64,000 bases of DNA from NCBI RefSeq assembly GCF_014200675.1, contig NZ_JACHCI010000013.1, positions 62,001-126,000 on the forward strand. The letters are read 5' to 3'. Below the pieces are notes generated by a model, which saw nothing but the letters and a program-made list of their open reading frames with translations, made no database searches and was not told the DNA's origin. The stretch comes from Janthinobacterium saanense (GTDB lineage: Bacteria; Pseudomonadota; Gammaproteobacteria; Burkholderiales; Burkholderiaceae_D). Below are positions 47,209 to 57,263 of this stretch, in pieces. Numbering within the stretch: the stretch's first letter is position 1; every line of letters starts with the position of its first letter. The position numbers and the translations under genes are program-made.

Positions 47209-47412
47209 TCAGCAACACCCGCCACGCTTGCCGGCGCCACCGTAGCGTGCTTCCTGGCGTTCGCGGAAAAACTCTTCATACGTCATCATCGGCTCGCCGG
47301 GATGCGTCACTTCCCGGTGGGCCACGTAGGTGTCGTACTCGGGCAGGCCGCACATCAGCCGCATGCTTTGTCCGAGATAACGTCCTGCCTTGACGATTTC
47401 GTCAAACATCAT
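47209..47412 (-). CDS. ybdD: YbdD/YjiX-family small protein
   Basis: A 67-residue protein of the YbdD family: KAGRYLGQSMRLMCGLPEYDTYVAHREVTHPGEPMMTYEEFFRERQEARYGG, ending in a Cys pair. In E. coli ybdD and yjiX follow the pyruvate/peptide transporters cstA and btsT in the same operon. Here its start overlaps the cstA stop by four bases (coupled). Its role is uncertain; it may assist the transporter. Confidence 0.93.
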   Translation of the reverse strand: MMFDEIVKAGRYLGQSMRLMCGLPEYDTYVAHREVTHPGEPMMTYEEFFRERQEARYGGAGKRGGCC

Positions 47413-49469
47413 TGCACCGCTGGCATGGCCTGGAACGGCGATTCCTGGGTGCTCGGCTGGTTGTCTGCGCGCGCCTTCATGACGGTGCGGATGCCAAACA
47501 CCAGCACGCTGACGACCACGATCACGAAGAAGGCGGCCAGGCCGGCGTCCAGGTAATCGTTGAAGATGATCTGCTGCATCTGCGCCACCGATTTGGCTGG
47601 CGCCAGCAAGGTGCCTTCATTGAGCGCCGCCGAATATTTCTGGGCATGCGCCAGGAAGCCGACGCGCGGGTTGGCGTCGAAAATCTTTTGCCAGCCAGCC
47701 GTCAGGGTGCACAGCAGCAGCCAGATGGTCGGCACGATGGTGACCCAGGCATACTGGCCACGTTTCATCTTGAACAGCACGCAGGTGCCGAGGATCAGCG
47801 CGATGGCGGCCAGCATCTGGTTGGCGATGCCGAACAGCGGCCACAGGGTGTTGATGCCGCCCAATGGATCGACCACGCCCTGGTACAGGAAATAGCCCCA
47901 GGCGGCCACGCACAAGCCCGTCGCCAGCAAATTGGCATACACGTTTTCCGTCTGTTTCAGCTTGGGCACGAAGCTGCCCAGCAAGTCTTGCAGCATGAAG
48001 CGGCCGGCACGCGTGCCCGCATCGACGGCGGTCAGGATGAACAGCGCTTCGAACAGGATGGCGAAGTGGTACCAGAAGGCCATCATGGTTTTGCCGCCCA
48101 TCACGCCCGACAGGATGTGCGCCATGCCCACGGCCAGGGTCGGTGCGCCACCGGCGCGGGAAATGATGCTGTGTTCGCCCACGTCCTTGGCCGTTTGCGT
48201 CAGCATTTCAGGCGTCACATAAAAGCCCCATTGCGAAATCACATGGGCTGCCGACTCCGCCGTGTTGCCGATCAGGGCGGCCGGGCTGTTCATGGCGAAA
48301 TAAATCCCAGGCTCGATGGTCGAGGCGGCTACCAGGGCCATGATGGCGACGAACGATTCCATCAGCATCGCGCCATAACCGATGAAGCGGGCATGGCTTT
48401 CGTTTTCTATCATCTTTGGCGTGGTGCCCGAGGCAATCAATGCGTGGAAGCCGGAAACAGCGCCGCAGGCAATCGTGATGAACAGGAAGGGGAACAGATT
48501 GCCCGACCAGACCGGGCCGGAGCCATCGATGAACTTGGTCATGGCCGGCATTTTCAGGTAAGGCGCGACGACGATGATGCCGATGGCCAGGCCTAAAATA
48601 GTGCCGATTTTGAGAAAAGTAGACAAATAATCGCGCGGCGCCAGCAGCAGCCACACGGGCAGCACGGAAGCGATGAAGCCGTAGCCGATCAGCATCCAGG
48701 TCAGTTCGGTGCCCGTAAAGGTGAACATCGGGCCCAGCACGGCGGATTCCTGCACATATTGACCGCCGATAATGGCCAGCATCAGCAGCACGAAGCCGAT
48801 GATGGAAATTTCGCCGATGCGGCCCACGCGGATATAGCGCGAGTACACGCCCATGAACAGCGCGATAGGGATGGTCGCCATCACGGTGAAGCTGCCCCAT
48901 GGCGAACCGGTCAGCGCCTTGACGACGATCAGGGCCAGCACGGCCAGGATGATGACCATGATCATGAAGCAGCCCAGCAAGGCGATCATGCCGGGTATCT
49001 CGCCCAGTTCAGCCTTGATCAGGTCGCCCAGCGAGCGGCCGTCGCGGCGCATGGAAATGAACAGGACGATAAAATCCTGCACGGCGCCGGCAAACACCAC
49101 GCCCGCCAAAATCCACAGCATGCCGGGCAAATAGCCCATTTGCGCGGCCAGTACGGGGCCGACCAGCGGACCGGCGCCGGCAATCGCGGCGAAATGGTGG
49201 CCGAACAGCACATATTTATTGGTCGGTACGTGATCGAGGCCATCGTTGTGCTTGTAGGCCGGCGTCATACGCTTGGGATTGAGGCTCAGCACCTTGTCGG
49301 CGATGAACAGGCTGTAGAAGCGGTAGGCGATCAGGTAGACGCAGACGGCGGCGATGACGATCCAGATGGCGCTGATTGGTTCGCCGCGTTGCAGGGCGAC
49401 CACGCCCAGTGAGCCGGCGCCGGCCAGCGCAAGCGCTGCCCAACCGAGCTGTTTCAATATGCGGTTCAT
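47409..49469 (-). CDS. cstA: Carbon starvation protein CstA (pyruvate/peptide transporter)
   Basis: A 686-residue inner-membrane transporter with about 16-18 helices. Family motifs: YNDGLDHVPTNKYVLFGHHFAAIAGAGPLVGPVLAAQMGYLPG style region (here HNDGLDHVPTNKYVLFGHHFAAIAGAGPL is split across residues 73-101), RRDGRSLGDLIKAELG, SGFHALIASGTTPKMI and GTRAGRFMLQDLLG. Characterised relatives import pyruvate or peptides when carbon is limiting. It is divergent from a cache-domain histidine kinase and NarL-type regulator, which probably control it. Confidence 0.95.
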   Translation of the reverse strand: MNRILKQLGWAALALAGAGSLGVVALQRGEPISAIWIVIAAVCVYLIAYRFYSLFIADKVLSLNPKRMTPAYKHNDGLDHVPTNKYVLFGHHFAAIAGAGPLVGPVLAAQMGYLPGMLWILAGVVFAGAVQDFIVLFISMRRDGRSLGDLIKAELGEIPGMIALLGCFMIMVIILAVLALIVVKALTGSPWGSFTVMATIPIALFMGVYSRYIRVGRIGEISIIGFVLLMLAIIGGQYVQESAVLGPMFTFTGTELTWMLIGYGFIASVLPVWLLLAPRDYLSTFLKIGTILGLAIGIIVVAPYLKMPAMTKFIDGSGPVWSGNLFPFLFITIACGAVSGFHALIASGTTPKMIENESHARFIGYGAMLMESFVAIMALVAASTIEPGIYFAMNSPAALIGNTAESAAHVISQWGFYVTPEMLTQTAKDVGEHSIISRAGGAPTLAVGMAHILSGVMGGKTMMAFWYHFAILFEALFILTAVDAGTRAGRFMLQDLLGSFVPKLKQTENVYANLLATGLCVAAWGYFLYQGVVDPLGGINTLWPLFGIANQMLAAIALILGTCVLFKMKRGQYAWVTIVPTIWLLLCTLTAGWQKIFDANPRVGFLAHAQKYSAALNEGTLLAPAKSVAQMQQIIFNDYLDAGLAAFFVIVVVSVLVFGIRTVMKARADNQPSTQESPFQAMPAVQ

Positions 49470-49738
49470 GCTTCCTCCAAAGATTTGACGGGTGCTGCGT
49501 CGCGATTCCGGGTACTGTTATTGATCTTGCCCAGGATGTTGCCAAAGGAGTTGCCAATTCGTGCCGATGGCGTGCGCGCAGCTTATGGTCAGTATTCACG
49601 AATCGCATAATGATCACAAGCGCATCACTACGCAGTAACGCTAAGTATTACTACGCAGATCATTTATTACACCGCCACGTAAAATGGCAGCTTCGTCGCA
49701 TTCCCTCCCTTGCATTCTTTAGCGATCGCAGCGCCGCC

Positions 49739-51112
49739 ATGAAACTCAGACAGAAAGTCATCTTCCTGGCCATTACGCCTTTGATCCTGGCCATGTGCGC
49801 GATCGCCTATGCCGTGCGGCACCAGGCCATCACCCTGGCCGAGCAGCAGCGCGCCACTATCGGGCAAGCGTATCTGGCCAGCAAGGAAGCGGAATTGAAA
49901 CATTACGTGACCCTGGCCAGCCACTCGATTGCCTATCTCTACCAGTCGGGGCGCAAGGATGCTGCCGCGCAAGAGGAAGCCAAGCGCGTGCTGGGGGCCC
50001 TCAGCTATGGCGACGATGGTTATTTCTTTATCTACGATTTGCAGGGCAATTCCCTGATGCATCCGCGCCAGCCCGAACTGGTGGGGCAAAACCTGTGGGA
50101 ATTGCGCGATGCCAACGGCAACCTGACCATCCAGCGCCTGATGCAGCGGGCCAAAAATGGCGGCGGTTTCGAGCGCTATAACTGGATCAAGCCATCGACC
50201 CATCAATCGGCGCCCAAGCTTGGGTTTGTGATCCTGATGCCGGAATGGGGCTGGATGATGGGCACCGGTATTTATATGGACGATGTGGACCAGGCGCTGG
50301 ACAAGGTCGATGCCCAGCAGTCGGGCAATATCCGCTCGACCATGCTGTGGATCGCCGCTATCGCCATCCTCGGCGCGCTGCTGGTGGCCGGTTCGGGCCT
50401 GGTGCTCAATATCAGCGAATTGCGGGTGGCCGATGCAAAACTGAAAGTGCTGGCCCAGAGGGTGGTCGAATCGCAGGAAGAGGAGCGGGCGCGGCTGTCG
50501 CGCGACTTGCATGACGGCATCAGCCAGTGGCTGGTATCGATCAAGCTGCAGATCGAGGCGGGCATCGCGCGCCTGTGCGGCAATGCCGAGCAGCAAGCCA
50601 AGGCGCCGGCCACCTTCGAGCGGGCGGCCGAACAATTGAACAAGGTGCTGGGCGAAGTGCGGCGCATCTCGCACAATCTGCGCCCGGCCATCCTCGACGA
50701 CCTGGGCCTGGCTGCCGCGCTCGACCATCTGGTGCAGGAATTCAATGACAGCAGCAGTGCCCAAGCCAGTTTTGCGGCCAGCCCTGCCACGGCTGGCGAA
50801 GGCTTGCCCGACATGGTCAACACGGTGCTGTTCCGCATTGCCCAGGAAGCGCTGACCAATATCGAGCGCCATGCCAACGCCAGCCGCATCGAGGTCAGCC
50901 TGCATGGCGATGAGGGCGTCTCGGGCGCGGTGGAGCTGCGTATCGCCGATAATGGTGGCGGTTTCGATTTCGACGGCATCGCCCTGCATCCGCAGCGCGG
51001 CATCGGCCTGCGCAACATGACGGAGCGCATGGAAGCCATCGGCGGCAGCCTGCACATCGCTTCCACGCCAGCCGGCACCGTGGTGCTGGCGCGGCTGGGC
51101 CTTCAACCATAA
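49739..51112 (+). CDS. Cache-domain sensor histidine kinase (NarL-type HisKA_3)
   Basis: A 457-residue kinase. TM1 at residues about 7-25, a periplasmic single cache domain (about 40-190: GDDGYFFIYDLQGNSLMHP, NWIKPSTHQSAPKLGFVILMPEWGWMMGTGIYMDDV), TM2 about 200-220, HisKA_3 with the phospho-His in EERARLSRDLHDGISQWLV, and HATPase (LFRIAQEALTNIERHANAS, GIGLRNMTERMEAIGG). ATG 49739 begins the TM1 segment, so the frame open from 49376 is not used. Cache domains of this type bind small organic acids. Adjacent and divergent to cstA. Confidence 0.92.
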   Translation: MKLRQKVIFLAITPLILAMCAIAYAVRHQAITLAEQQRATIGQAYLASKEAELKHYVTLASHSIAYLYQSGRKDAAAQEEAKRVLGALSYGDDGYFFIYDLQGNSLMHPRQPELVGQNLWELRDANGNLTIQRLMQRAKNGGGFERYNWIKPSTHQSAPKLGFVILMPEWGWMMGTGIYMDDVDQALDKVDAQQSGNIRSTMLWIAAIAILGALLVAGSGLVLNISELRVADAKLKVLAQRVVESQEEERARLSRDLHDGISQWLVSIKLQIEAGIARLCGNAEQQAKAPATFERAAEQLNKVLGEVRRISHNLRPAILDDLGLAAALDHLVQEFNDSSSAQASFAASPATAGEGLPDMVNTVLFRIAQEALTNIERHANASRIEVSLHGDEGVSGAVELRIADNGGGFDFDGIALHPQRGIGLRNMTERMEAIGGSLHIASTPAGTVVLARLGLQP

Positions 51113-51135
51113 CAGATCACTCACCTGAAAAAATC

Positions 51136-51783
51136 ATGACTGACACAATACGGATACTGCTGGTGGACGATCATCCGCTGGTGCGCGATGGCTTGCGCGC
51201 GCGGCTTGAAGCCGTGCCCCATTTCGACGTGGTGGCCGAGGCGGGCGGCGCCGACGAAGCGCTGGCCCAGGCGCGGTCGCACGCCATCGACCTGGTGTTG
51301 ATGGATATCAATATGCGCGGCACGAATGGCATCGAAGCGACAGCCCTGTTCAAGCAGGCGTTCCCGCAGATCGCCGTGCTGATACTGTCCATGCACGACA
51401 AGCTGGAATATGTCTCGCAAGCGCTGCAGGCGGGCGCGCGCGGCTATGTGCTCAAGGATGCCCCAGGGAAAGACATCGTGTTCGCCATCGAGACCGTGAT
51501 GTCGGGCGGCATCTATTACAGCGCGGCGCTGGCGCGGCAACTGTCGCGGCCGCAAGTGCACGATTCCTTCCTCACCACGCGCGAGCAGCAAGTCTTGCAG
51601 CATATCGCCGCCGGCCAGTCGAACAAGCAGATTGCCCGCGTGCTGGACCTGAGCGTGCGCACGGTGGAAACGCACCGTCTCAACATCAAGCGCAAGCTGG
51701 GCATCGAAGGTCAGGCGGAGCTGATCAAATATGCGGTGGAACACGCGCAATTCGATGGCGGTACGGCAAAAGCCGCCCAGTGA
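51136..51783 (+). CDS. NarL/FixJ-family response regulator
   Basis: A 215-residue regulator: receiver (ILLVDDHPLVRDGLRARLE, phospho-Asp in LVLMDINMRGTNGI, Lys in YVLKDA) and a C-terminal LuxR-type HTH (LTTREQQVLQHIAAGQSNKQIARVLDLSVRTVETHRLNIKRKLG). It lies 23 bp after the cache-domain kinase, its likely partner. Probable target: the divergent cstA-ybdD operon (inference from position). Confidence 0.95.
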   Translation: MTDTIRILLVDDHPLVRDGLRARLEAVPHFDVVAEAGGADEALAQARSHAIDLVLMDINMRGTNGIEATALFKQAFPQIAVLILSMHDKLEYVSQALQAGARGYVLKDAPGKDIVFAIETVMSGGIYYSAALARQLSRPQVHDSFLTTREQQVLQHIAAGQSNKQIARVLDLSVRTVETHRLNIKRKLGIEGQAELIKYAVEHAQFDGGTAKAAQ

Positions 51784-51958
51784 CAAAGTTTTATTTTGGA
51801 ATGTTTTTTTTGAACATTTATTGCCAATATTAAACCGTTTTTCTGGTGGGTTTCGGATAGAATGATTCTTGCTGTCGAAATTGCATGCTTGCCTGGTCCA
51901 AGTGTGCAGTCGATCGCCCGTTTATCGACTATTGCGCCTTACCCACACTGAGATACCG

Positions 51959-53134
51959 ATGTCAGCGTCTGAATCAAACCTGTTTCCTTTGGTGGGATTA
52001 CAAGCAGTTGCCAATGCGCATAATGAATGGGTGGCTGTCACCCTGCATGTGCCGCAGCAAGCTGGCAGCCCCCTGGCGGCCGCTTTCGCCGCTGCCGACG
52101 TGTATGCCTTGCTGGCGCCCCTCGATTGCATCATTCCACTGAGCGACCCGCATGGGCTGGACGAAGCCTTGCTGGCGCAACTGACGCCGCAACGCACCAT
52201 CTTCCGCCTGCCGGCCGCGCTGGCGACCGATAAACCGATCCAGAAAAAATGCCTGCAATGGCGCGACGCCGGCTACCGCATCCTGCTCGACGGCCCCGAC
52301 GCCGGCCCCGTGACGGCGATCCACGTCGATGCGCATGCGTTGAGTGTCGATGCCGCCGGCGAACTGCCGGGCCTGCATCAGCTGCTGCCGTTGCCGGGGC
52401 CGCATCTGGCCTACAACATCGATGACGCAGAACAACTGGCTGCCGTCTCGGCGCTGGGCGTGAGCTGGTTTGCCGGCGACTATGCGTTGAGCAGCGCCCG
52501 CCAGCAGCACGATGCCGACGAAGGCACCTCGCGCCGCCGCCTGCTGGCGCTGCTGGGCTTGCTGGCCCGCGATGCCGATGCGCATGAACTGGAAGTGCCG
52601 CTGAAACAGGATCCGGCGCTCAGCTACCATTTGCTGAAACTGGTCAATTCGGCCTCCTTCGGCTACACGGCGCCGATCAGCAGTTTTCACCAGGCGATCA
52701 CCTTGCTGGGCCGGCGCCAGTTGCAGCGCTGGCTGCAATTGCTGCTGTATGCGCGCCAGCAAGACGATGGCAAGCTCAATGCGCTGCTGCCGCTGGCGGC
52801 CGTGCGCGCGGCGCAGATGGAAGCGCTGTGCGCCTTGCGCGGCGGCGACCGCGATCAGCAGGACCTGGCGTTCATGGCGGGCGTGTTTTCCCTGCTGGAC
52901 GTGCTGCTGGGCATGAGCATGCACGAGATCGTTGCCACCCTGAATCTCGACCACAGCGTGAACGAGGCCTTGCTGGCCCGTGGCGGCGAACTGGGCGCCC
53001 TGCTGGCCCTGGCTGAAAGCGGCACCCATCCGCCAGCGGCCTTGCTGGCCAGTGTGGGTATCGATGGCGAAACCTACTGGCGCAGCTTGCTGCAAGCCTA
53101 CCAGTGGGCCATCCAGGTCAGCCGGAACGTCTAG
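51959..53134 (+). CDS. HDOD-domain protein with a degenerate EAL-like N-terminal half
   Basis: A 391-residue protein. The C-terminal half is an HDOD domain (about 190-380): [49 protein letters not shown], without HD catalytic residues. The N-terminal half has the size and position of an EAL domain in YuxH-type proteins but no ExL motif, so it is not an active phosphodiesterase. HDOD proteins are regulatory scaffolds. ATG 51959 is preferred; the upstream frame opening (51869) adds a leader without family support. It ends one base before the next gene. Confidence 0.82.
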   Translation: MSASESNLFPLVGLQAVANAHNEWVAVTLHVPQQAGSPLAAAFAAADVYALLAPLDCIIPLSDPHGLDEALLAQLTPQRTIFRLPAALATDKPIQKKCLQWRDAGYRILLDGPDAGPVTAIHVDAHALSVDAAGELPGLHQLLPLPGPHLAYNIDDAEQLAAVSALGVSWFAGDYALSSARQQHDADEGTSRRRLLALLGLLARDADAHELEVPLKQDPALSYHLLKLVNSASFGYTAPISSFHQAITLLGRRQLQRWLQLLLYARQQDDGKLNALLPLAAVRAAQMEALCALRGGDRDQQDLAFMAGVFSLLDVLLGMSMHEIVATLNLDHSVNEALLARGGELGALLALAESGTHPPAALLASVGIDGETYWRSLLQAYQWAIQVSRNV

Positions 53135-53135
53135 C

Positions 53136-55178
53136 ATGACCTTGCTTACGGTGTCGGACAACCTCAGTGACAGCGCCGCCCTCTGCGACGCCGTCGTGCG
53201 TTTGCGTGGTGCGGCACTGGTGGCCGAACTGGGCCGTATCGCCGGCGCCGTCATGGCCAGCCCGCATGGCCAATTCCTGCCGGCGCCACCATCATCCAGC
53301 GGCGAGAGCGCCGCAGGGCTACGCGGCCGGCCAGGCTTGCTGCAGGAAATCAGTTTCGATGGCCAGTGCTTCGGCCACTTTGCCGTCTCCGGGCGCGGCC
53401 CCTACAGCGAGCTTGACCGCCAGCAGCTGGCCAGCCTGGCCTCGCTGACGGCGGGCGTGCTGCAGGTACACTCGCTGGCGCAGCGCTCGACACATGCCTA
53501 CGCGCAAGTCGAAGCCTTGCTGGCGCAACAGACGCAAATCCTCGACCAGTTGCACGAATCGGTGCTGACGATGGACTTGAAGGGCTATATCACCAGCTGG
53601 AACAAGGGCGCTGAACGCCTGTTCGGCTATTCCTCGGTGGAAGCGGTAGGGCGCAACATCCTGTTCTTATATGACGAGGAAGAAACCGGTTTCCGCGACG
53701 CCTTTCTGGAGCAGGGCGGGCGCTTGATGGAAGTGCGCCGCCGCAAGAAGTCCGGTGTCGTCTTCTGGGCCAGCCTGTCGCTGTCGCCGCTGCGCGATAT
53801 GGATGAAAAACCGGTCGCCCTGATCGCGTATCTGACCGACATCACGGAACGCAAGCTGGCCGAAGAGCGCTTGCACCACCTGGCGTATTACGATCCACTG
53901 ACCAGCCTGCCGAACCGCACCTTGCTGACCAAGCTGGTGGACCAGGCCTTGAGCGTGGCGCAGCGCAGCAAGATGCTGGGCTGCGTGCTGTTCATTGACC
54001 TGAACCGTTTTAAACTGATCAACGACACCCTGGGCCGGCGCATCGGCGACGAACTGCTGCGCCAGGTTGCCCAGCGCTTCCGCCGCGTCCTGCGCGACCA
54101 GGACCTGGTGGCCCGCCTGGGCGGCGACGAATTCGCCGTCGGCCTGTTCGACATCGGCCAGCATTATGAAGCGAGCACCGTCTCGCAAAAGCTGCTGGCC
54201 TCGCTGGTGCAGCCGTTTTTGATCGAAGGCCACGACTTGCGCGTGGGCGCCAGCATCGGCATCAGCGTCTACCCGCAAGACGGCCATGACGCCGAAACCC
54301 TGCTGCGCCTGGCCGACATCGCCATGTACCGGGCCAAGCAGGACAGCAGCAGCGAAACAGAAAGCGTGGCCTTCTACAGCCAGGACATGAACCTGGGCAT
54401 GCAAGCGCGCATGCGCCTGGAAACCGGCTTGCGCCACGCCTTGGCCGAACAGCAATTGCTGCTGCACTACCAGCCGAAGTACGCGCTGGCCAGCGGACGC
54501 ATCATCGGCGCCGAAGCCCTGGTCCGCTGGTGCCACCCCGAACACGGCATGATCCCGCCCGCCGATTTCATCCCCCTGGCCGAATCGACCGGCCTGGTGG
54601 TGCAAGTGGGCGAATGGGTGCTGGAAGCAGCCTGCGCCCAGGCGCAAGCCTGGAAACAGGCGGGCTTGCCACCGATCCGCCTGGCGGTCAACGTTTCCGC
54701 CCGCGAATTCACCTCGGCCCTGCCCGCCAGGGTCGCGGCAACCCTGGCCCGCTACGGCCTGGAAGCAGCCTGGCTGGAACTGGAAATCACCGAAAGCACC
54801 CTGATGCACAACATCGAGCGCGTGATCGGCATCATGGACCGCATCACGGCATTGGGCGTGGCCTTGTCGCTGGACGACTTCGGCACCGGCTATTCCAGCC
54901 TGTCGTACCTGAAACGCTTCCCGATCGACACCTTAAAGATCGACCGGTCCTTCACCACCGGCATCCCCACCGACACCAGCGACTGCGCCATCGCCAGCAC
55001 CATCATCAGCATCGCCCAGCAACTGCACCACAAAGTCATCGCCGAAGGCGTGGAAACAGCCGAGCAGCTAGCCTTCCTGAAAAGCGCAGGCTGCGACGAA
55101 GTCCAAGGCTATCTCTTCTCCCGCCCCCTGCCAGCAGCCGAGTTTGAACGCGAGCTCCGGGAAAATTGGGGCATCTAG
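53136..55178 (+). CDS. PAS-GGDEF-EAL cyclic-di-GMP protein
   Basis: A 680-residue protein. Residues about 1-110 resemble a GAF-like region, 130-255 a PAS domain ([34 protein letters not shown]), then GGDEF ([14 protein letters not shown], intact) and EAL ([46 protein letters not shown], intact). No transmembrane helix is seen, so it is cytoplasmic. The start codon is one base after the HDOD stop, so both are one operon; the HDOD protein may be a regulatory partner. Confidence 0.92.
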   Translation: MTLLTVSDNLSDSAALCDAVVRLRGAALVAELGRIAGAVMASPHGQFLPAPPSSSGESAAGLRGRPGLLQEISFDGQCFGHFAVSGRGPYSELDRQQLASLASLTAGVLQVHSLAQRSTHAYAQVEALLAQQTQILDQLHESVLTMDLKGYITSWNKGAERLFGYSSVEAVGRNILFLYDEEETGFRDAFLEQGGRLMEVRRRKKSGVVFWASLSLSPLRDMDEKPVALIAYLTDITERKLAEERLHHLAYYDPLTSLPNRTLLTKLVDQALSVAQRSKMLGCVLFIDLNRFKLINDTLGRRIGDELLRQVAQRFRRVLRDQDLVARLGGDEFAVGLFDIGQHYEASTVSQKLLASLVQPFLIEGHDLRVGASIGISVYPQDGHDAETLLRLADIAMYRAKQDSSSETESVAFYSQDMNLGMQARMRLETGLRHALAEQQLLLHYQPKYALASGRIIGAEALVRWCHPEHGMIPPADFIPLAESTGLVVQVGEWVLEAACAQAQAWKQAGLPPIRLAVNVSAREFTSALPARVAATLARYGLEAAWLELEITESTLMHNIERVIGIMDRITALGVALSLDDFGTGYSSLSYLKRFPIDTLKIDRSFTTGIPTDTSDCAIASTIISIAQQLHHKVIAEGVETAEQLAFLKSAGCDEVQGYLFSRPLPAAEFERELRENWGI

Positions 55179-55248
55179 CTTAGATTTTGGTCAACCCGCT
55201 TCCCCACCATTGGTAAGCCCGCCCGCTTTATGTATAATGCTGCCATCA

Positions 55249-55338
55249 GGAAGCGTGGCCGAGTGGTTGAAGGCACTAGTCTTGAAAACTAGCGACGGGT
55301 TACACTGTTCGTGAGTTCGAATCTCACCGCTTCCGCCA
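55249..55338 (+). tRNA. tRNA-Ser (anticodon UGA)
   Basis: A 90-nt class II tRNA: GGAAGCGTGGCCGAGTGG start, anticodon loop CTTGAAA (UGA), long variable arm (CGACGGGTTACACTGTTCG), GAGTTCGAATCTC T-arm, encoded CCA. TATAAT at 55233-55238 is the -10 box. The 3' part from 55281 is duplicated at 58646, marking it as an integration site. Confidence 0.96.
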
Positions 55339-55594
55339 GGAAATAAAGAAACCGCCTTCGGGCGGTTTTTTATTGCCTGTCGGAAGCGAGCAGGGCGCCT
55401 GCGCGCCCTGCGTGTGAGATTCGAAGGGCTGGGCCTACCGGCCCAGCCCGCCCCGAATCCTCCAACCGCTGCCGCTGCGCGGCAGCCTTGCGCGCCTGCG
55501 GCGCGCTTCGTGGTTCTAATTAGGTTTCGACTGAGCTGGCGTCCTACGACGCACAACGCATGAGCTCGTGTCTGAATGGCAGAACTGACCCTCG
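55281..55594 (+). repeat. 314-bp direct repeat, copy 1 (tRNA-Ser 3' part plus downstream sequence)
   Basis: Aligns with 58646-58959 without gaps at an offset of 3365 bp, with one base difference seen (C/A in GCGCTTCGTGG). It covers the last 58 bases of the tRNA-Ser, its terminator, GC-rich hairpins and an IS481-like terminal motif. It forms the left boundary of the island. Confidence 0.92.
55350..55372 (+). terminator. Terminator of tRNA-Ser
   Basis: AACCGCC-TTC-GGGCGGTT type hairpin followed by TTTTTATT. Copied with the repeat at about 58715-58737, and in diverged form near 59815. Confidence 0.88.
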
Positions 55595-55780
55595 AATCCT
55601 CGTGTCTGAATGGCAGAACTGACCCTCGAATCCTCGAATCCCCGAATCCTCCAACCGCTGCCGCTGCGCGGCAGCCTTGCGCGCCTGCGGCGCGCTTAGT
55701 GGTTCTGATTAGGTTTTCGACTGAGCTTGCTTCTACGTCCCCAATGCATGAGCTTGTGTCTGAATTGCAGAACTGACCCT
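55568..55780 (+). repeat. Cluster of three IS481-like terminal motifs
   Basis: Copies at 55568-55592, 55602-55626 and 55756-55780 (the last with one mismatch, GAATTGCAG). The stretch between copies 2 and 3 repeats the GC-rich hairpin segment at 55458-55540 (ATCCTCCAACCGCTGCCGC onward). The gap 55339-55808 therefore holds repeats and no gene. Confidence 0.8.
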
Positions 55781-55808
55781 CGTTCCCTGTTCTCGTTCCC
55801 TGTTCTAC

Positions 55809-56222
55809 ATGACCGATGCCGCCGCCAACGCGCAGGACGTGGACAACTTGCGCCAGGCCATGCGCGACAGCAAGGGACCGGGCAACTTTCGCAACCTGTT
55901 CATGTACGCGCCGAACGGCAAGAAGGACGGTATCCAGATCCTGCCGGTGTCGGACGTGGCCGCCAAGGACGAGTTTTTTAATATCAAGAGCGTGACGCGC
56001 GACGACCAGCTGGCCGCGCACCGCGTGCCGCCTCAGTTGATGGGCATCTTGCCAAACAATGCCGGCGGCTTCGGTGCCGTGGAGCCGGCCGCGCGCGTCT
56101 TCGCCCGCAATGAGCTGGTGCCCCTGCAAACGCAGTTCCTGGCCATCAATGAATGGGCCGGCGTGGAAGTGGTGAAGTTCGCGCCGTATGAGCTGGGCCT
56201 GGCCAAGGAGGGCGCGTTATGA
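55809..56222 (+). pseudogene. Phage portal protein remnant (5'-truncated, P2 gpQ type)
   Basis: The 137 residues match the C-terminal part of P2-like portal proteins: TDAAANAQDVDNLRQAMRDSKGPGNFRNLF, APNGKKDGIQILPVSDVAAKDEF, RDDQLAAHRVPPQLMGILPNN and ARVFARNELVPLQTQF. Full portals are more than 300 residues. The codons just before the ATG (TTC TAC) still fit the portal frame, but further upstream the sequence is the IS-end repeat, so the 5' two thirds were deleted at the repeat. Its stop overlaps the next ORF. Confidence 0.85.
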
Positions 56223-56434
56223 GCGATCACGTAGACAACACCGACAAGATCATTTTTGCAGAGGTCACGCGCGGCCTGGCCGCCGTGCGCAGCCGGCCCG
56301 CCCTGGTAGCCTACGGCTGCTGCTATTTCTGCGATGAAGCACTGGCGCCGGCCATGCTGTTTTGCGGCGTGGACTGCCGCGACGATTACGACAAGGAGCA
56401 AGCGGCCAAGGCCCGCGCCGGCCGGCCAGGATGA
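56219..56434 (+). CDS. Small phage-type zinc-ribbon protein
   Basis: A 71-residue protein with four cysteines in a ribbon layout: CYFC (after an extra Cys), then FCGVDC ten residues later, followed by RDDYDKEQAAKARAGRPG. This resembles short zinc-binding proteins encoded next to phage portals. Its ATG overlaps the stop of the portal remnant (ATGA). It is intact, but with its phage partners gone it may be relic. Confidence 0.6.
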   Translation: MSDHVDNTDKIIFAEVTRGLAAVRSRPALVAYGCCYFCDEALAPAMLFCGVDCRDDYDKEQAAKARAGRPG

Positions 56435-56506
56435 CCGCCACGCCGCGTTAGCTGGCAAGGCAGGGCGCGACAGCCCAGTCGTGCCAGACTGCCCCAGCCA
56501 CCGCAC

Positions 56507-56530
56507 AAGCCGCCCATGAGGCGGCTTTTT
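56507..56530 (+). terminator. Terminator after the phage remnant
   Basis: An 8-bp perfect stem (AAGCCGCC/GGCGGCTT) with loop CATGA and a following TTT. It ends the portal/zinc-ribbon transcript. Confidence 0.78.
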
Positions 56531-56887
56531 CACGCCCTGATGAATAATGTTGTCGTTGAGATAATAAAGGCGACGATTTCGGCCCGGCGCGCGCAGTTGT
56601 CCCCGCTCCACACCTGCCCGCTATATAGGGCTGTTTTGACTCAAATTTGCGCCATGGCCGAAGGCGCATGAGGACTGGCGCGGCGGGGCGAAGAGGGGGT
56701 GTGCGATTTGACGCATTTTGACGCAGTTTGGCGGGTTTTCTCTGGTGCTGGTGCAAGCATACGTGCGAGTGGCGGCATTTGCGCTGTAGGGGCTGTGTCG
56801 TGTGCCTTGCAGGCTTGCGGAACTACCCAGGCGGGCGATGATTCTTGCTTCATTTGCTTATTCCAATGGCCTCCAAAAAACGAAGCA
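56531..56887. other. Gap between phage remnant and T6SS cassette, no gene seen
   Basis: 357 bp with TTTGACGCA repeated at 56708 and 56718, otherwise no recognisable feature. Short ORFs here show no family character. It is the junction of the GC-rich phage part with the convergent T6SS cassette. Confidence 0.4.
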
Positions 56888-57262
56888 TCAGCAAATCGCT
56901 CCAGCAATGCTTTTCCCGTTTCTCAGATTCAAACCAATAAAGCAGCGATATCCGCTGCCCGGATGAAAGGTGCAATAGAGATTGCCTTTGCGTCGATCAC
57001 GATCTCCTTTTTCTCCGCTGCAAGTTGGCTGGAAATCTGGATACATCGAATCAAATATATCCTTCGCCGGTTGTCCTGTAATTTCCACGGCAAGTTTACG
57101 ATCATCCTGTGTTGGTGCTTTTTCGTCGCCGAGTTCTCCCGAGTAGATAAGATAGGTACCGCCAACCGGCTTGTATTCCCAACTCCATCCGCTCTGATCA
57201 TTTGCGTAGGCAAGCGTGAATAGCAGGCTTGCCCCAAGAGCCAGCACCAGGATTTTTCGCAT
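56888..57262 (-). CDS. Exported small protein, probable immunity protein of the T6SS peptidase
   Basis: A 124-residue protein with a clear signal peptide (MRKILVLALGASLLFTLAYA, cleavage before NDQSG). The mature part has four cysteines (CSGEKGD, YCTF, RCFIG, AIC) suited to periplasmic disulfides. No enzymatic motif is visible. Its start is one base after the peptidase stop. A periplasmic protein immediately after a peptidoglycan-cleaving effector is the usual immunity arrangement; the assignment is from context, not family. Confidence 0.65.
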   Translation of the reverse strand: MRKILVLALGASLLFTLAYANDQSGWSWEYKPVGGTYLIYSGELGDEKAPTQDDRKLAVEITGQPAKDIFDSMYPDFQPTCSGEKGDRDRRKGNLYCTFHPGSGYRCFIGLNLRNGKSIAGAIC

Positions 57263-57263
57263 T

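Noticed and set aside
55191..56129. 312-codon minus-strand ORF across the tRNA-Ser and portal remnant
   Set aside because: It reads through the tRNA gene, terminator and repeats; no coherent domain. The plus-strand portal match is clear.
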